A stretch of DNA of 64,000 nucleotides, from positions 62,001-126,000 of the forward strand of contig NZ_ALAP01000020.1 in the NCBI RefSeq assembly GCF_000280905.1, written 5' to 3'. The DNA comes from Streptomyces sp. AA1529. Lineage in GTDB: Bacteria > Actinomycetota > Actinomycetes > Streptomycetales > Streptomycetaceae. The position numbers were made by a program, and so were the translations under genes. The notes below the pieces were generated by a model. The model had not been told where the DNA came from, ran no database searches, and saw only the letters and a list, made by a program, of their open reading frames with translations. Shown in pieces: positions 16,032 through 25,376 of the stretch (within the stretch, counting starts at the first letter, position 1; each line of letters starts with the position of its first letter).

Positions 16032-17432
16032 TCACTCCCCGGCGAGCTCCCAGCGGGGTCCGGAGGGGGTGTCCTCGACGGCGAGCCCGGCGCGCTTGAG
16101 CTCGTCGCGGATGGCGTCCGCGGTCGCGTAGTCCTTCCGGGCCCGTGCCGCCTGCCGCTGCTCCAGCACCAGGCCGACCAGCGAGTCGACCACGGAGTCG
16201 AGCCGGGCACCGGCGCCGGAGGCCGCGCCGGACCACTCGGCCGCGAGCGGGTCCATGCCCAGCACCCCGAGCATGGCCCGGACCTCGGCGACGGCCGTCG
16301 CCACGGCGGTGGTGTCCCCGTCGGCCAGCGCGGCGTTGCCCTGCCGGACCGTGGTGTGGACGACCGCGAGGGCCTGTGGCACGGCGAAGTCGTCGTCCAT
16401 GGCGGCGGCGAACGCCTCGGGCACCTGGGCGGCGGGTGCCACCTGGCCGGCGAGTTCGACGCCGCGCTGCAGAAAGCCCTCGATGCGGCCGAGCGCCGAC
16501 TCCGCCTCGCGCAGCGACTCGGGGCTGTACTCGATGGTCGAGCGGTAGTGCGGGGTGCCCAGGTAGTAGCGCAGGACGAGGGGGCGCCACTGCTTGACCA
16601 TCTCGCTGACGAGCACCGAGTTGCCCAGCGACTTGCTCATCTTCTCGCCGCTCATGGTGACCCAGGCGTTGTGGGCCCAGTAGCGGGCGAAGTCGTCGCC
16701 GAAGGCGCGGGACTGGGCGATCTCGTTCTCGTGGTGCGGGAAGACCAGGTCGACGCCGCCGCCGTGGATGTCGAAGACCCGGCCGAGGTACTTGTGCGCC
16801 ATCGCGGAGCACTCCAGGTGCCAGCCGGGACGGCCGGGCCCGAAGGGGGTCTCCCAGCAGGGCTCGCCGGGCTTGGCGGCCTTCCACATGGCGAAGTCGC
16901 GCGGGTCGCGCTTGCCCGTCTCGCCCTCGCCCGCGGGCTGGAGCAGGTTGTCCAGCTGCTGGTTGGAGAGGGCGAGGTAGTCGCCGAAGGAGCGGACGTC
17001 GAAGTAGACGTTGCCGTCCGCGGCGTAGGCGTGGCCGCGGTCGATCAGGACCTGCATCATCTCGACCATCTCGGGGATGTGGCCGGTGGCGCGGGGTTCG
17101 TTGGTCGGCGGGAGGCAGCCGAGCGCCTGGTAGGCGGCGTCGAAGGCGCGCTCGTTCTCGTAGCCGATCGCCCACCAGGGGCGGCCCTGCTCGGCGGACT
17201 TGGCGATGATCTTGTCGTCGATGTCGGTGACGTTGCGGATGAACGTGACGTCGTAGCCGCGGTGGGCGAACCAGCGGCGCATGATGTCGAAGTTCAGTCC
17301 GGAGCGGACATGCCCGATGTGCGGCGGCGCCTGCACGGTGGCACCGCACAGGTAGATCGAGACGCAGCCGGGTTCGAGCGGGCTGAAGTCGCGGATCTGC
17401 CGGGCGCTGGTGTCGTACAGGCGAAGAGTCAC
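16032..17432 (-). CDS. cysS: Cysteinyl-tRNA synthetase
   Basis: This 466-residue class I synthetase has the HIGH motif at 38-41 ([12 protein letters not shown]), KMSKS at 264-268, and the zinc cysteines C29 (YLCGATVQ) and C208 (HLECSAM) with the HHENE segment. It charges tRNA-Cys. The length is normal for the bacterial enzyme. It is distinct from the paralogue MshC because its C-terminal anticodon-binding part is complete. Confidence 0.96.
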   Translation of the reverse strand: MTLRLYDTSARQIRDFSPLEPGCVSIYLCGATVQAPPHIGHVRSGLNFDIMRRWFAHRGYDVTFIRNVTDIDDKIIAKSAEQGRPWWAIGYENERAFDAAYQALGCLPPTNEPRATGHIPEMVEMMQVLIDRGHAYAADGNVYFDVRSFGDYLALSNQQLDNLLQPAGEGETGKRDPRDFAMWKAAKPGEPCWETPFGPGRPGWHLECSAMAHKYLGRVFDIHGGGVDLVFPHHENEIAQSRAFGDDFARYWAHNAWVTMSGEKMSKSLGNSVLVSEMVKQWRPLVLRYYLGTPHYRSTIEYSPESLREAESALGRIEGFLQRGVELAGQVAPAAQVPEAFAAAMDDDFAVPQALAVVHTTVRQGNAALADGDTTAVATAVAEVRAMLGVLGMDPLAAEWSGAASGAGARLDSVVDSLVGLVLEQRQAARARKDYATADAIRDELKRAGLAVEDTPSGPRWELAGE

Positions 17433-17558
17433 GGTGCCCAGGGTAGTAGCCCACCGGACCGCGCCGCGCCCGGACCGGAGCGGAGGTCCCGGGCCGGAAC
17501 GGGCGCGAAGCCGGGCGTCCGGCCCCGGCCGTCGGCACCGGCGGCCGGGGCGGCCGGC

Positions 17559-17966
17559 TCAGAGGCGGCCGACGACCTTGTCGACGCCGACCCGGACCAC
17601 GACCCGCTCGGCGTCCTGGTCGGAGGCCGGGTTGAACTCGGCGTAGCTCTTGCCGACGTACTTGTGCGCCAGCTCGTCGATCAGCTCCTGCCCGCCCTCG
17701 GTGGTGAGGGAGGCGGTGCCGCGCAGTTCGGCATAGGTGTAGGGCGCCTCGGCCGGGTGCACCAGGACGGTCACCCGCGGGTCGCGCCGCATGTTGCGGG
17801 TCTTGCGGCGGTCCACGGTGGTGGAGATGAGCAGGTCCTCACCGTCGCGCTTCACCCACACCGGCGACACCTGGGGGCTGCCGTCGGGCTGGATGGTGGC
17901 GACGGCGACGAAGACCTTTCCGTCGAGTACCTTCTTCAGTTCCTCGGAGAGCACCTGCTGGGCCAC
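17559..17966 (-). CDS. PPOX-class F420-dependent oxidoreductase-like protein
   Basis: This 135-residue split beta-barrel protein resembles the pyridoxamine-phosphate-oxidase-like family that in actinobacteria often binds F420 or FMN. Typical segments are VAVATIQPDGSPQVSPVWVKRDGEDLLISTTVDRRKTRNM-like strands (residues about 17-56) and VTVLVHPAEAPYTYAELRG. I prefer the GTG at 17964-17966 because AGGGAG lies eight bases upstream. An alternative start at 17987 adds MRKGAVP, which the ribosome-binding site itself encodes. The substrate is unknown. Confidence 0.82.
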   Translation of the reverse strand: MAQQVLSEELKKVLDGKVFVAVATIQPDGSPQVSPVWVKRDGEDLLISTTVDRRKTRNMRRDPRVTVLVHPAEAPYTYAELRGTASLTTEGGQELIDELAHKYVGKSYAEFNPASDQDAERVVVRVGVDKVVGRL

Positions 17967-18488
17967 GGGAACGGCTCCCTTCCTCATTCACGATGCGGAA
18001 CGAACGCGGGCCTGACCGGGAGCCGCGGCCTGTCCGGAGCGCCGCAGGCACTCCGGCGGCCCTGCCTGCCGGGACGGTATCTCACATCCGGCCGGCGACG
18101 GGGTGTACGCGTCGGGCCCACGTCCCACGCACCATCGGGTAAAGCCCGCTGGGCCCGGTCTCTCCCCATCCGGCAACCGCCAGGGGACTGCGGGAGCGCT
18201 GTCGGGCTGTGCCGGACGGCATCAGGACTCCTCCCGCACCCGAAGGGCCGAAGAACAGACATGGAGCAAGGTCCGTAAGGGCTCACCCCGCTGCGGCTGG
18301 GGATCCTAGGGGGCGGAGCCCACTGGCGGGGGGCTGTTGGGTGGGGGTCCCCCCGGACGGAGTCTGGGGGAAGCGCCGCCCCGACGCCCGTCCGGCGAGG
18401 ACAAGGGGGGGTCGGGGGCGAAGCCCCCGACAACGGCGCCGCACCCGGCGAACAACGGACGGGGGCACCCAGCGAAGGGCGGCGCCCC
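17967..18488. other. Intergenic region with Streptomyces-type hairpin repeats
   Basis: This 522-base gap has no credible gene. It contains GTCGGGGGC-GAA-GCCCCCGAC (18411-18431), a nine-base stem, and around 18305-18395 a GGGGGCGGAGCCCA and GGGGGTCCCCCC block. Such GC hairpins recur between Streptomyces genes and may end ispF transcription. The half near 17967 is upstream of the PPOX gene. Confidence 0.5.
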
Positions 18489-19034
18489 TCAGCCGCGGTC
18501 GCGGCCGCGACGAACGACCAGCGCAGTGGCAACGGCCGCCACCCCTTCGCCGCGACCGGTCAGCCCGAGCCCGTCGGTGGTGGTGCCGGAGAGCGAGACG
18601 GGCGCACCGACCGCGTCGGTCAGTGCCCGCACCGCTTCCGCCCGCCGCTTGCCGATCTTCGGGCGGACGCCGATGACCTGGATGGCCACGTTGCCGATGC
18701 CGAAGCCCGCCGCGCGTACGATGCGCGCCGTCTCGGAGAGCAGTGCGGCGCCCGAGGCGCCGGACCATTCGGGCCGGTCGGTGCCGAAGTGGGCGCCGAG
18801 GTCGCCGAGCCCGGCGGCGGAGAACAGCGCGTCGCACGCCGCGTGGGCGGCCACGTCGCCGTCGGAGTGCCCGGCGAGGCCGTACCGCTCGCCTTCCCAC
18901 AGCAGTCCGCCGCACCACAGCTCGCGCCCCTCCTCGAAGGCGTGCACGTCGGTGCCGATGCCGACCAGCGGCAGGGCGGCGGCCGGCGCGGGCCCGGTGG
19001 TGTCCTGAATGTCGTCGGCGTTCTCAGAACGCAT
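18489..19034 (-). CDS. ispF: 2-C-methyl-D-erythritol 2,4-cyclodiphosphate synthase
   Basis: This 181-residue MEP-pathway enzyme converts CDP-methylerythritol 2-phosphate to the cyclic diphosphate. The metal site is visible as GIGTDVHAF (about 25-33) and [11 protein letters not shown] (about 54-64). The [17 protein letters not shown] segment and the C-terminal [14 protein letters not shown] loop are also present. The first 20 residues are an extra hydrophilic extension. Its start lies within the last 11 bases of ispD, so the two are co-translated. Confidence 0.95.
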   Translation of the reverse strand: MRSENADDIQDTTGPAPAAALPLVGIGTDVHAFEEGRELWCGGLLWEGERYGLAGHSDGDVAAHAACDALFSAAGLGDLGAHFGTDRPEWSGASGAALLSETARIVRAAGFGIGNVAIQVIGVRPKIGKRRAEAVRALTDAVGAPVSLSGTTTDGLGLTGRGEGVAAVATALVVRRGRDRG

Positions 19035-19803
19035 CGTGCGCCCTCCTTCTGGCCAGTACGGCCTCCGCGAGCACCAGGTCGAGGGGGCGGGTCACCTTGA
19101 ACGCCTCCTCGTGGCCGGGCACGACGACCACCTCGACTCCGAGCCGTTCGACCATGCCTGCGTCGTCGGTGGCGCCGTCGCCCTCGGCCGTCAGCCGGGT
19201 GTGCGCTTCGGCGAGCACCGTGCGGGCGAAGCCCTGCGGGGTCTGCACGGCTCGCAGCAGGCTGCGGTCGACGGTGCCGGTGACGGGCTCGGGCGCTGCG
19301 CCGGGGCGGGGTTCGACCTGTTTGACGGTGTCGGTGACGGGGAGCGCGGGCACGACGGCGGGTGCGCCGTCGCGGACGGCCCGCGCGACGGCGTCCACCG
19401 TCTCGTCCGGCACCAGCGGCCGGGCCGCGTCGTGCACCAGCACTGTCTCGACGGTGTCGGGCAGGGCGGCCAGTCCGAGGCGTACGGAGTCCTGGCGGGT
19501 TGCGCCGCCGGGTACGACGACGACTCCGGGGAGCCCGTGTTCGTCGAGCAGGGTGCGGACGGCCGGTGCGCCGTCCGGTGGGGCCACCACGACGACCAGG
19601 TCGACGGCGCGGGCCCGCGCCGTCGCCCGGACGGCGTGCACGAGCATCGGCGTACCGCCCAGTTCGCGCAGCGCCTTGGGGGTTCCCGGGCCGAGCCGTA
19701 CGCCCTTGCCCGCCGCGGGGATGACGACGGCGGTGCGGGGTCCGGAGTCATCCGAAGGTTGCTGATCGCCGGAAGGAGCGAAGTCCGTGGAATCGATTGA
19801 CAT
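19024..19803 (-). CDS. ispD: 2-C-methyl-D-erythritol 4-phosphate cytidylyltransferase
   Basis: This 259-residue enzyme makes CDP-methylerythritol from CTP in the MEP isoprenoid pathway. The CTP-binding loop is [19 protein letters not shown] (about 27-45); [12 protein letters not shown] and QTPQGF follow. I chose the ATG at 19801-19803 ([10 protein letters not shown]); upstream codons are open but low complexity. It overlaps ispF and follows carD at a distance of 323 bases. Confidence 0.94.
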   Translation of the reverse strand: MSIDSTDFAPSGDQQPSDDSGPRTAVVIPAAGKGVRLGPGTPKALRELGGTPMLVHAVRATARARAVDLVVVVAPPDGAPAVRTLLDEHGLPGVVVVPGGATRQDSVRLGLAALPDTVETVLVHDAARPLVPDETVDAVARAVRDGAPAVVPALPVTDTVKQVEPRPGAAPEPVTGTVDRSLLRAVQTPQGFARTVLAEAHTRLTAEGDGATDDAGMVERLGVEVVVVPGHEEAFKVTRPLDLVLAEAVLARRRAHDAF

Positions 19804-19845
19804 CGGTAGCGCGTTCAGGGTTTGTGTCCTCAGCCGGGGTGGGTA

Positions 19846-19869
19846 TGGCCTGGGAGTACCCCCAGGCCA
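19846..19869. terminator. Hairpin between carD and ispD
   Basis: TGGCCTGGG (19846-19854) pairs with CCCAGGCCA (19861-19869) around a six-base loop. It lies 43 bases before the ispD start and 258 bases after the carD stop. It may end the carD transcript or act as an ispD leader hairpin. Nothing else is evident in 19804-20126. Confidence 0.4.
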
Positions 19870-20126
19870 GGGTGGATGCCCTGGGTTGGCGGGAGTGCCG
19901 GGCGCAGCCACTCGATCGAGCCCTTTCCGTGACCAGCGGTCGAGTCGGGCGCCCGGGCCCGGCACGCGGCCCGTTCGGCCGCGGGCAGGCCTGCGGCGGC
20001 ACCGTCGGGAGTCAGGTCCGGGGACCGCGGTCGCAGAGCTGTCCGGATATGCCGCCGAACATGCCGCAGCGCCCGGCGACGACTGATGTCATCCGGGCAC
20101 CGCGGCATCGTGGGGCAGTTGGAATG

Positions 20127-20609
20127 TCAGGAAGCGAGAACCTCGTCGAGCAGCGCCTCGGCTTTGTCCTCGTTCGTGTTCTCCGCCAGCGCCAGCTCGC
20201 TCACCAGGATCTGCCGGGCCTTGGCCAGCATCCGCTTCTCACCGGCGGACAGGCCGCGCTCGCGCTCACGGCGCCACAGGTCACGCACGACCTCCGCCAC
20301 CTTGATCACGTCGCCGGACGCGAGCTTCTCGAGATTCGCCTTGTAGCGGCGGGACCAGTTGGTCGGCTCCTCGGCGTACGGCGCGCGGAGCACCTCGAAG
20401 ACCCTGTCCAGCCCGTCCGAACCAACGACGTCGCGCACGCCTACGAACTCCGCATTGTCCGCCGGGACGCGAACGGTCAAATCGCCCTGCGCAACCTTCA
20501 GAACCAAGTAGGTCTTGTCCACGCCTTTGATCTGCCGAGTTTCGATCGCCTCGATCAGCGCGGCCCCGTGATGGGGATAGACCACGGTGTCGCCAACCTT
20601 GAACGTCAT
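20127..20609 (-). CDS. carD: CarD-family RNA polymerase-binding transcription regulator
   Basis: This 160-residue protein has a Tudor-like RNA-polymerase-interaction domain (1-60; [15 protein letters not shown]) and a C-terminal helical DNA-binding domain (65-160) with the conserved tryptophan segment [15 protein letters not shown]. CarD binds the RNA polymerase beta subunit and stabilises open complexes at many promoters, notably rRNA promoters. Its place beside ispD and phoP is conserved in Streptomyces. GGAAGGGG precedes the ATG. Confidence 0.95.
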   Translation of the reverse strand: MTFKVGDTVVYPHHGAALIEAIETRQIKGVDKTYLVLKVAQGDLTVRVPADNAEFVGVRDVVGSDGLDRVFEVLRAPYAEEPTNWSRRYKANLEKLASGDVIKVAEVVRDLWRRERERGLSAGEKRMLAKARQILVSELALAENTNEDKAEALLDEVLAS

Positions 20610-20888
20610 GTGTCAGGTACCCCTTCCGTGGCTATCCAGGGTAACACGGCGGCGACGTCTTCTGAATGGCGTTTTCGCAGGTCAGGGCGCATCTCGGGGC
20701 TTGACAAGCGGCCCTCTATCGTGCATCGACCAACCAATGCAAGCGGGTATTCGCAGGTGGGAGCGGTTCTGCACACCCGCGGAAACAGTCGCAGGGGACC
20801 CTGGGAAGTGCATGGCGACACGTCCATTGTGACCGATTTGTCCGACTGTAGGGAGTAGCGTCTTCGCGCCGCCCTTCCCGCTTTCCGG

Positions 20889-20928
20889 GAATTGATCAAT
20901 GACCCCGCAAGAGCCCGTTGATCAATTC
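20889..20928. promoter_or_regulatory. Inverted repeat built from TTGATCAA palindromes
   Basis: GAATTGATCAA (20889-20899) and its exact complement TTGATCAATTC (20918-20928) are separated by 18 bases. Each arm contains the palindrome TTGATCAA. The A+T content is far above the local average. It lies 280 bases before the carD start on one side and 464 bases before the lipoprotein start on the other, so it is a candidate regulator site. Confidence 0.5.
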
Positions 20929-21050
20929 TCCATCGCGCTCTCGCATTCTGCTGGAATCGCCCGTACGGAGGTCGCCCACACCGGCAGTGGGAGCTATTCG
21001 ACAGCGCACGCGACCGCCGCGCGCCCCCTCCCGCCCGAGCCGGACCGGCC

Positions 21051-21098
21051 CCCGGTCGACGCCCCGGTCGACGCCCCGGTCGACGCCCCGGTCGACGC
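21051..21098. repeat. Four perfect copies of CCCGGTCGACGC
   Basis: A 12-base unit repeats exactly four times in non-coding DNA. Each unit contains a GTCGAC palindrome. Confidence 0.9.
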
Positions 21099-21391
21099 CC
21101 CGCCACGACAGCCCGGTCACGGCTGCCCAGGCACTGCTGCTCAGGCACGGCTGCCCGGGCGAAGACGGCCGGGCCCGGCGACGCGGGCGCGGCGGCGGGG
21201 CCGGGGGGCCGGGGGGCCGGGTCCCAGGGCCGCTCCGAGGGTCGCTCCGAGGGCCGGGTCGGAGGGTCGGGTGCGGGGCGTCAGCGGGCTGTCGGTAATC
21301 TGAGCGCGCACGCGAAAGCCCCATCCGTACGCGACCGGCACGCGCTCTGGAGCGTGCCGCCGCCATAGCTCGCCTAGGAGTTGCCGCCGCC

Positions 21392-22084
21392 GTGAGCAGC
21401 AGCCTTCGTCGCGGCGCCCTCGCCGCCACCACCCTCGCGCTCGCCGCCGTCTCGCTGACCGCCTGCGGCGCCGGGAACGACGCGCAGACGCTGGAGGTCA
21501 AGCCCGACAACGCGGCGACGCACGTCGGGGTCATCAAGGTCCAGAACGCCAACATCGTCACCGACACCAAGGGTTCGGGCGAGGCGACGGTCACGGCACG
21601 GATCTTCAACGACGGTGACCGGGACCAGACCCTCAAGGGCATCCGCGTCGACGGGGCACGCGCCGAACTGAGCCCCGCCAAGGGCGAGAAGAAGCTCGTC
21701 GTACCGGCCGGCGGCTCGCTGGCGCTGGGCGGCAAGGGCAACGCCTCCGCGCTGCTCCAGGACGTCGAGGCGGCGGGTGTCAAGGACGGCAACGCGCAGC
21801 CGGTCACGTTCGACCTGAGCCGGACCGGCGCGGTCAAGCTGCGGGCGACCGTGCTGCCCGCCAAGCACGCCTTCGAGACGGTCGGCCCGAGCTCCTCGCC
21901 GAGCGACAGCGCGCCCCGGCCGGGTTCCTCCGCGTCCCCCGGCCAGGACGGGGCGGAGAGCCCCTCCGACGACGCCTCGACCGGCGCCTCGGCCGACGAG
22001 CAGGGCGCGGGCGCGAGCGAGGGCGCGACGTCCCCGAGCAGCTCGCCGGGTACCGAGCAGGGCGGCGAGTCCGCCGGCGACTGA
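21392..22084 (+). CDS. Secreted lipoprotein with Ser/Glu-rich tail
   Basis: This 230-residue lipoprotein starts at GTG 21392, with AGGAG at 21376. Its signal peptide ends in the lipobox LTAC (cysteine at residue 25). A beta-rich domain follows (about 40-165; HVGVIKVQNANIV, VTARIFNDGDRDQTLKGI), resembling the copper-chaperone-like or DUF461-type fold of Streptomyces lipoproteins. Typical Met/His copper ligands are not evident. The last 65 residues are disordered. It sits beside phoP, convergent with it across a strong terminator. Confidence 0.75.
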   Translation: MSSSLRRGALAATTLALAAVSLTACGAGNDAQTLEVKPDNAATHVGVIKVQNANIVTDTKGSGEATVTARIFNDGDRDQTLKGIRVDGARAELSPAKGEKKLVVPAGGSLALGGKGNASALLQDVEAAGVKDGNAQPVTFDLSRTGAVKLRATVLPAKHAFETVGPSSSPSDSAPRPGSSASPGQDGAESPSDDASTGASADEQGAGASEGATSPSSSPGTEQGGESAGD

Positions 22085-22135
22085 GCGCGGCGCTCGGCGG
22101 GTCGTTCCGTTCCCCGGGCGACCGCCCCGCACACA

Positions 22136-22184
22136 CGTACGGCGAGAGGCCGCACCCACCGCGGGTGCGGCCTCTCGCCGTACG
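22136..22184. terminator. Bidirectional terminator between the lipoprotein gene and phoP
   Basis: A perfect 22-base stem (22136-22157 with 22163-22184) closes a five-base loop. It serves both convergent genes. Confidence 0.9.
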
Positions 22185-22229
22185 CACGTTCCCGGCACCG
22201 TCCGGACTCCGCCGGGGCGGCAGACCGGC

Positions 22230-22913
22230 TTAGGGCTCGAACTTGTAGCCGAGGCCGCGCACCGTCACCAGGTAGCGCGGCGCCCCCGGATCGGGTTCGA
22301 TCTTGGCGCGGAGGCGCTTGACGTGCACGTCGAGGGTCTTGGTGTCGCCCACGTAGTCCGCGCCCCAGACCCGGTCGATGAGCTGCATCCGGGTGAGCAC
22401 CCGCCCCGCGTTCCGCAGCAGCATCTCCAGCAGGTCGAACTCCTTGAGCGGCAGGTCGACCTTGCCGCCGCCGACGGTGACCACGTGCCGCTCCACGTCC
22501 ATCCGGACCGGTCCCGCCTCCAGCGCGGCGGGCGCGACCTCCTGCTCCGGCTCGCCGCGGCGGCGCAGCACGGCGCGCACGCGGGCCACCAGCTCGCGCG
22601 AGGAGAACGGCTTGGTGACGTAGTCGTCGGCGCCTATCTCCAGGCCGACCACCTTGTCGATCTCGCTGTCCTTGGCCGTCACCATGATCACGGGAACGTT
22701 GGAGCGCCCCCGCAGCTGCCGGCAGACCTCGGTGCCGGGCAGCCCCGGCAGCATCAGATCGAGCAGCACCAGGTCGGCGCCGTTGCGTTCGAACTCGTCG
22801 AGCCCGTCGGGACCCGTGGCCGCGACCGCGACCTCGAAGCCTTCCTTACGGAGCATGTACGACAGTGCGTCGCTGAACGATTCCTCGTCCTCGACGACGA
22901 GCACTCGGGTCAC
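22230..22913 (-). CDS. phoP: Phosphate response regulator PhoP
   Basis: This 227-residue OmpR/PhoB-type regulator has a receiver domain (1-120; phospho-acceptor D52 in LVLLDLMLP, conserved K in TKPFS) and a winged-helix DNA-binding domain (about 130-227; TLDVHVKRLRAKI, VRGLGYKFEP). In Streptomyces PhoP binds 11-base PHO boxes to activate phosphate-starvation genes, and it represses several nitrogen genes and antibiotic pathways. It overlaps phoR as ATGA and diverges, with phoR, from phoU. Confidence 0.96.
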   Translation of the reverse strand: MTRVLVVEDEESFSDALSYMLRKEGFEVAVAATGPDGLDEFERNGADLVLLDLMLPGLPGTEVCRQLRGRSNVPVIMVTAKDSEIDKVVGLEIGADDYVTKPFSSRELVARVRAVLRRRGEPEQEVAPAALEAGPVRMDVERHVVTVGGGKVDLPLKEFDLLEMLLRNAGRVLTRMQLIDRVWGADYVGDTKTLDVHVKRLRAKIEPDPGAPRYLVTVRGLGYKFEP

Positions 22914-24211
22914 GGGAGGACCTCCGGGGCGGAAAGTTGTTCATCAGCCTGATCGACATACGGCCGCTCCTCGTCCTCGAAGGCGGCCGGTTCCTGAAGT
23001 GCGCCCGACAGGCGGTTCCGGCCGAGCCGGTCGGCCTTGTCGAGTGCGGCCTGCTCCCGTGCGCTGCCCGCCTCGGGCAGCCGCAGGGTGAAGGTGGAGC
23101 CCTGTCCCTCGGCACTCCACACGGTGACCTCCCCGCCGTGCGAGGCGGCCACGTGCTTGACGATGGACAGGCCCAGTCCGGTGCCTCCGGTGGCCCGGGA
23201 CCTGGCCGGGTCGACGCGGTAGAAGCGCTCGAAGATGCGTTCCTTGTCGCGTTCGGAGATGCCGATGCCCTGGTCGGTGACGGCGATCTCGATCAGATCG
23301 CCGCCCGGGGCCTGGGCGAGGCGGCCCGCGACCTTGACGCGGGTGCGGGCCGGCGAGTAGTTGACGGCGTTCTCCACGAGGTTGCCGAGCGCCGCGGCGA
23401 GCTGGCCGCGGTTGCCCCACACGTGCAGGCTCTCGGTGCCGCCCGCGAGGAGGGTGATCTGCTTGCTGTCGGCGCTGTGCCGGCTGCGCTCGATGGCCTC
23501 GGTCACCAGTTCGTCCACCCGGACGGACTCGGAGTCCTCGAGCGGGTCGTCGTTCTGCACCCGGGAGAGGTCGATGAGCTCCTGGACGAGGTTGGTCAGC
23601 CGGGTCGCCTCGTTCTGCATCCGCCCGGCGAAGCGCTGCACCGCCTCCGGGTCGTCGGAGGCGTCCAGCACCGCCTCCGAGAGCAGCGAGAGCGCGCCGA
23701 CCGGGGTCTTGAGTTCGTGGCTGACGTTGGCGACGAAGTCGCGCCGCACCGCCTCGATCCTGCGGGCCTCCGTCAGGTCCTCCACCAGCAGGAGGACCAG
23801 CCGGGAGCCGAGTGGGGCGACCCGCGCGGAGACCGCGAGGGCATCACCCCGTCCCGTGCCGCGCCGGGGCAGGTCCAGCTCCACCTGCCGTATCTCGCCG
23901 TCCCGTCTGGTGTCCCTGGCCATCTGGAGCATGGGCTCCACGGCGAGCTTGCCGCCGCGCACCAGGCCCAGCGCGTAGGCGGCGGAGCTGGCCTTGACGA
24001 CGGCGTCGCTCTCGTCCAGCACGACGGCCGAGGAGCGCAGCACCGACAGTACGGTGTCGACACCCGGGGGCAGCCCCGGCTCGGTGTGCAGGGAGGTGCG
24101 GGTGGGGCGGGCCTGCTCCCGCTCGCTCCACCGGAACGCCAGCATCGCGATCACACCGGTACAGACCCCGGCGATCGCTGCTGCCGCGGCGACAGCCGCA
24201 TTAACGTCCAT
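22910..24211 (-). CDS. phoR: Phosphate sensor histidine kinase PhoR
   Basis: This 433-residue kinase has one N-terminal membrane helix (about 5-26), a PAS-like region (about 50-150), a HisKA domain with phosphorylated H165 in NVSHELKTP, and a C-terminal HATPase domain (about 270-390; N-box LGNLVENAVNYS, G-boxes TDQGIGI and GTGLGLS). With only one helix it lacks a large external sensor, as is usual for PhoR. It partners PhoP, encoded four bases into its end. Confidence 0.95.
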   Translation of the reverse strand: MDVNAAVAAAAAIAGVCTGVIAMLAFRWSEREQARPTRTSLHTEPGLPPGVDTVLSVLRSSAVVLDESDAVVKASSAAYALGLVRGGKLAVEPMLQMARDTRRDGEIRQVELDLPRRGTGRGDALAVSARVAPLGSRLVLLLVEDLTEARRIEAVRRDFVANVSHELKTPVGALSLLSEAVLDASDDPEAVQRFAGRMQNEATRLTNLVQELIDLSRVQNDDPLEDSESVRVDELVTEAIERSRHSADSKQITLLAGGTESLHVWGNRGQLAAALGNLVENAVNYSPARTRVKVAGRLAQAPGGDLIEIAVTDQGIGISERDKERIFERFYRVDPARSRATGGTGLGLSIVKHVAASHGGEVTVWSAEGQGSTFTLRLPEAGSAREQAALDKADRLGRNRLSGALQEPAAFEDEERPYVDQADEQLSAPEVLP

Positions 24212-24284
24212 ACACCCAGGTTATGCGCCTCTCGCGAGAGTGCCCCAGCCCTGGACGGCGCCGCCGAAAGAGCTGTCGCCCAGT

Positions 24285-24317
24285 GTTTACCCGCACGGCG
24301 CCTCCGGTTCACCGTGG
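24285..24317. promoter_or_regulatory. PHO box between phoR and phoU
   Basis: Three exactly phased 11-base units are visible: GTTTACCCGCA (24285), a degenerate CGGCGCCTCCG (24296) and GTTCACCGTGG (24307). Units one and three fit the Streptomyces PHO box GTTCACC. The site lies 73 bases from the phoR start and 117 from the phoU start, so PhoP should bind here and control both directions. Confidence 0.75.
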
Positions 24318-24434
24318 GGGGCCGCACCGGTCGCATTTCGGGCGCACCGTGGGAGCGTAGGGGCCCGAGCGACCCCGTGAGAACGGCCGGGGCCGTACGC
24401 CCCGGAAGAACATTCGTGCGAGGGAAGGACAGCC

Positions 24435-25187
24435 ATGCGGGACGCGTACCACGAGGAGCTGGACTCGATCGGGGACAGCCTGGTCGAGATGGCCCGGCTC
24501 GTCGGCTCCGCGGTCGGGCGCGCCACCACGGCGATGCTGGACGCGGACCTCAAGCTCGCCGAGAGCGTCATCGCCGCCGACGAGAAGGTCGACGACATCC
24601 AGCGCGACCTGGAGACCAGGGCGATACAGCTGCTGGCCCGGCAGCAGCCGGTCGCCACCGACCTGCGGATCGTCGTCACCTCGCTGCGGATGAGCGCCGA
24701 CCTGGAGCGTTCGGGCGACCTGGCGCAGCACGTGGCGAAGGTCGCCCGGCTGCGCTTCCCCGAGTCGGCCGTCCCCCAGGACCTCCAGGCCACCCTGCTG
24801 GAGATGGGGCAGCTGGCGCAGCGGCTGATGGCGAAGGCGGCCGAGGTGATCGTCACCAAGGACGTCGACCTGGCGATGCAGCTGGAGCAGGACGACGACG
24901 CCATGGACCTGCTGCACCGCACCCTCTTCCAGCACCTGATGGACGACCGCTGGAAGCACGGCATCGAGACCGCCGTGGACGTCACGCTGCTGGGCCGCTA
25001 CTACGAGCGGTTCGCCGACCACGCCGTGTCGGTGGCCCGCCGGGTCGTCTACCTGGTGACCGGCGACTACGCGGACGAGATCGACCCGGCGGCCGCCGTG
25101 GCCGGTGCGGCTGACGCCGCCGCCCCGGGCACCCCGGGCGACGCGGGCAGCGCGGGTGAGGGGACCGGGGCGGGCGAGGGCCGCTAG
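24435..25187 (+). CDS. phoU: Phosphate-signalling regulator PhoU
   Basis: This 250-residue protein consists of two three-helix PhoU repeats (about 8-100 and 115-205). The conserved segments are TDLRIVVTSLRMSADLERSGD and LGRYYERFADHAVSVARRVVYLVTG. An unusual Ala/Gly-rich tail of about 35 residues follows. PhoU links phosphate uptake state to the PhoR kinase and lowers Pho signalling when phosphate is ample. The gene starts at ATG 24435 after GGAAGGA and is preceded by the PHO box. Confidence 0.95.
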   Translation: MRDAYHEELDSIGDSLVEMARLVGSAVGRATTAMLDADLKLAESVIAADEKVDDIQRDLETRAIQLLARQQPVATDLRIVVTSLRMSADLERSGDLAQHVAKVARLRFPESAVPQDLQATLLEMGQLAQRLMAKAAEVIVTKDVDLAMQLEQDDDAMDLLHRTLFQHLMDDRWKHGIETAVDVTLLGRYYERFADHAVSVARRVVYLVTGDYADEIDPAAAVAGAADAAAPGTPGDAGSAGEGTGAGEGR

Positions 25188-25376
25188 CTCGCGCTCTCCG
25201 GCAGCCCACCGCGGCGGGCCCGGCGGCCCGGCCGCGGCCCGGCCGCCGGGCGGTCACCGTCCGGTCACCGCCGGGGCAGGCGTGCATCCGCGCGCCCTTG
25301 ATGCGCCCGGGCCGCCGCGGCCTGCAATGGGGACGGTCATGTCCTGTCCATGACTGTCCCTGCCGAGGAGGGCACG

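Larger units (their letters stand above)
20610..21391. other. Long intergenic region between carD and the lipoprotein gene
   Basis: This 782-base gap is AT-richer than its surroundings near 20650-20950. It holds the inverted repeat 20889-20928 and the 12-base tandem repeat 21051-21098. A reading frame at 20899-21303 starts inside the inverted repeat and is mostly repeat and Arg/Gly/Pro codons, so I do not call it a gene. The promoters of the divergent carD and lipoprotein genes must lie here. Confidence 0.5.

Noticed and set aside
20701..20722. TTGACA at 20701 as a rightward promoter
   Set aside because: The nearest -10-like TATCGT is only 10 bases away, and no gene follows on that strand for over 600 bases.
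20606..21148. Leftward reading frame with RRPG repeats upstream of carD
   Set aside because: It is the translated 12-base repeat plus the carD upstream region, with biased composition and no motif.
20899..21303. Rightward reading frame in the gap between carD and the lipoprotein gene
   Set aside because: It starts inside an inverted repeat, has no ribosome-binding site and is mainly translated repeats and Arg/Gly/Pro codons.
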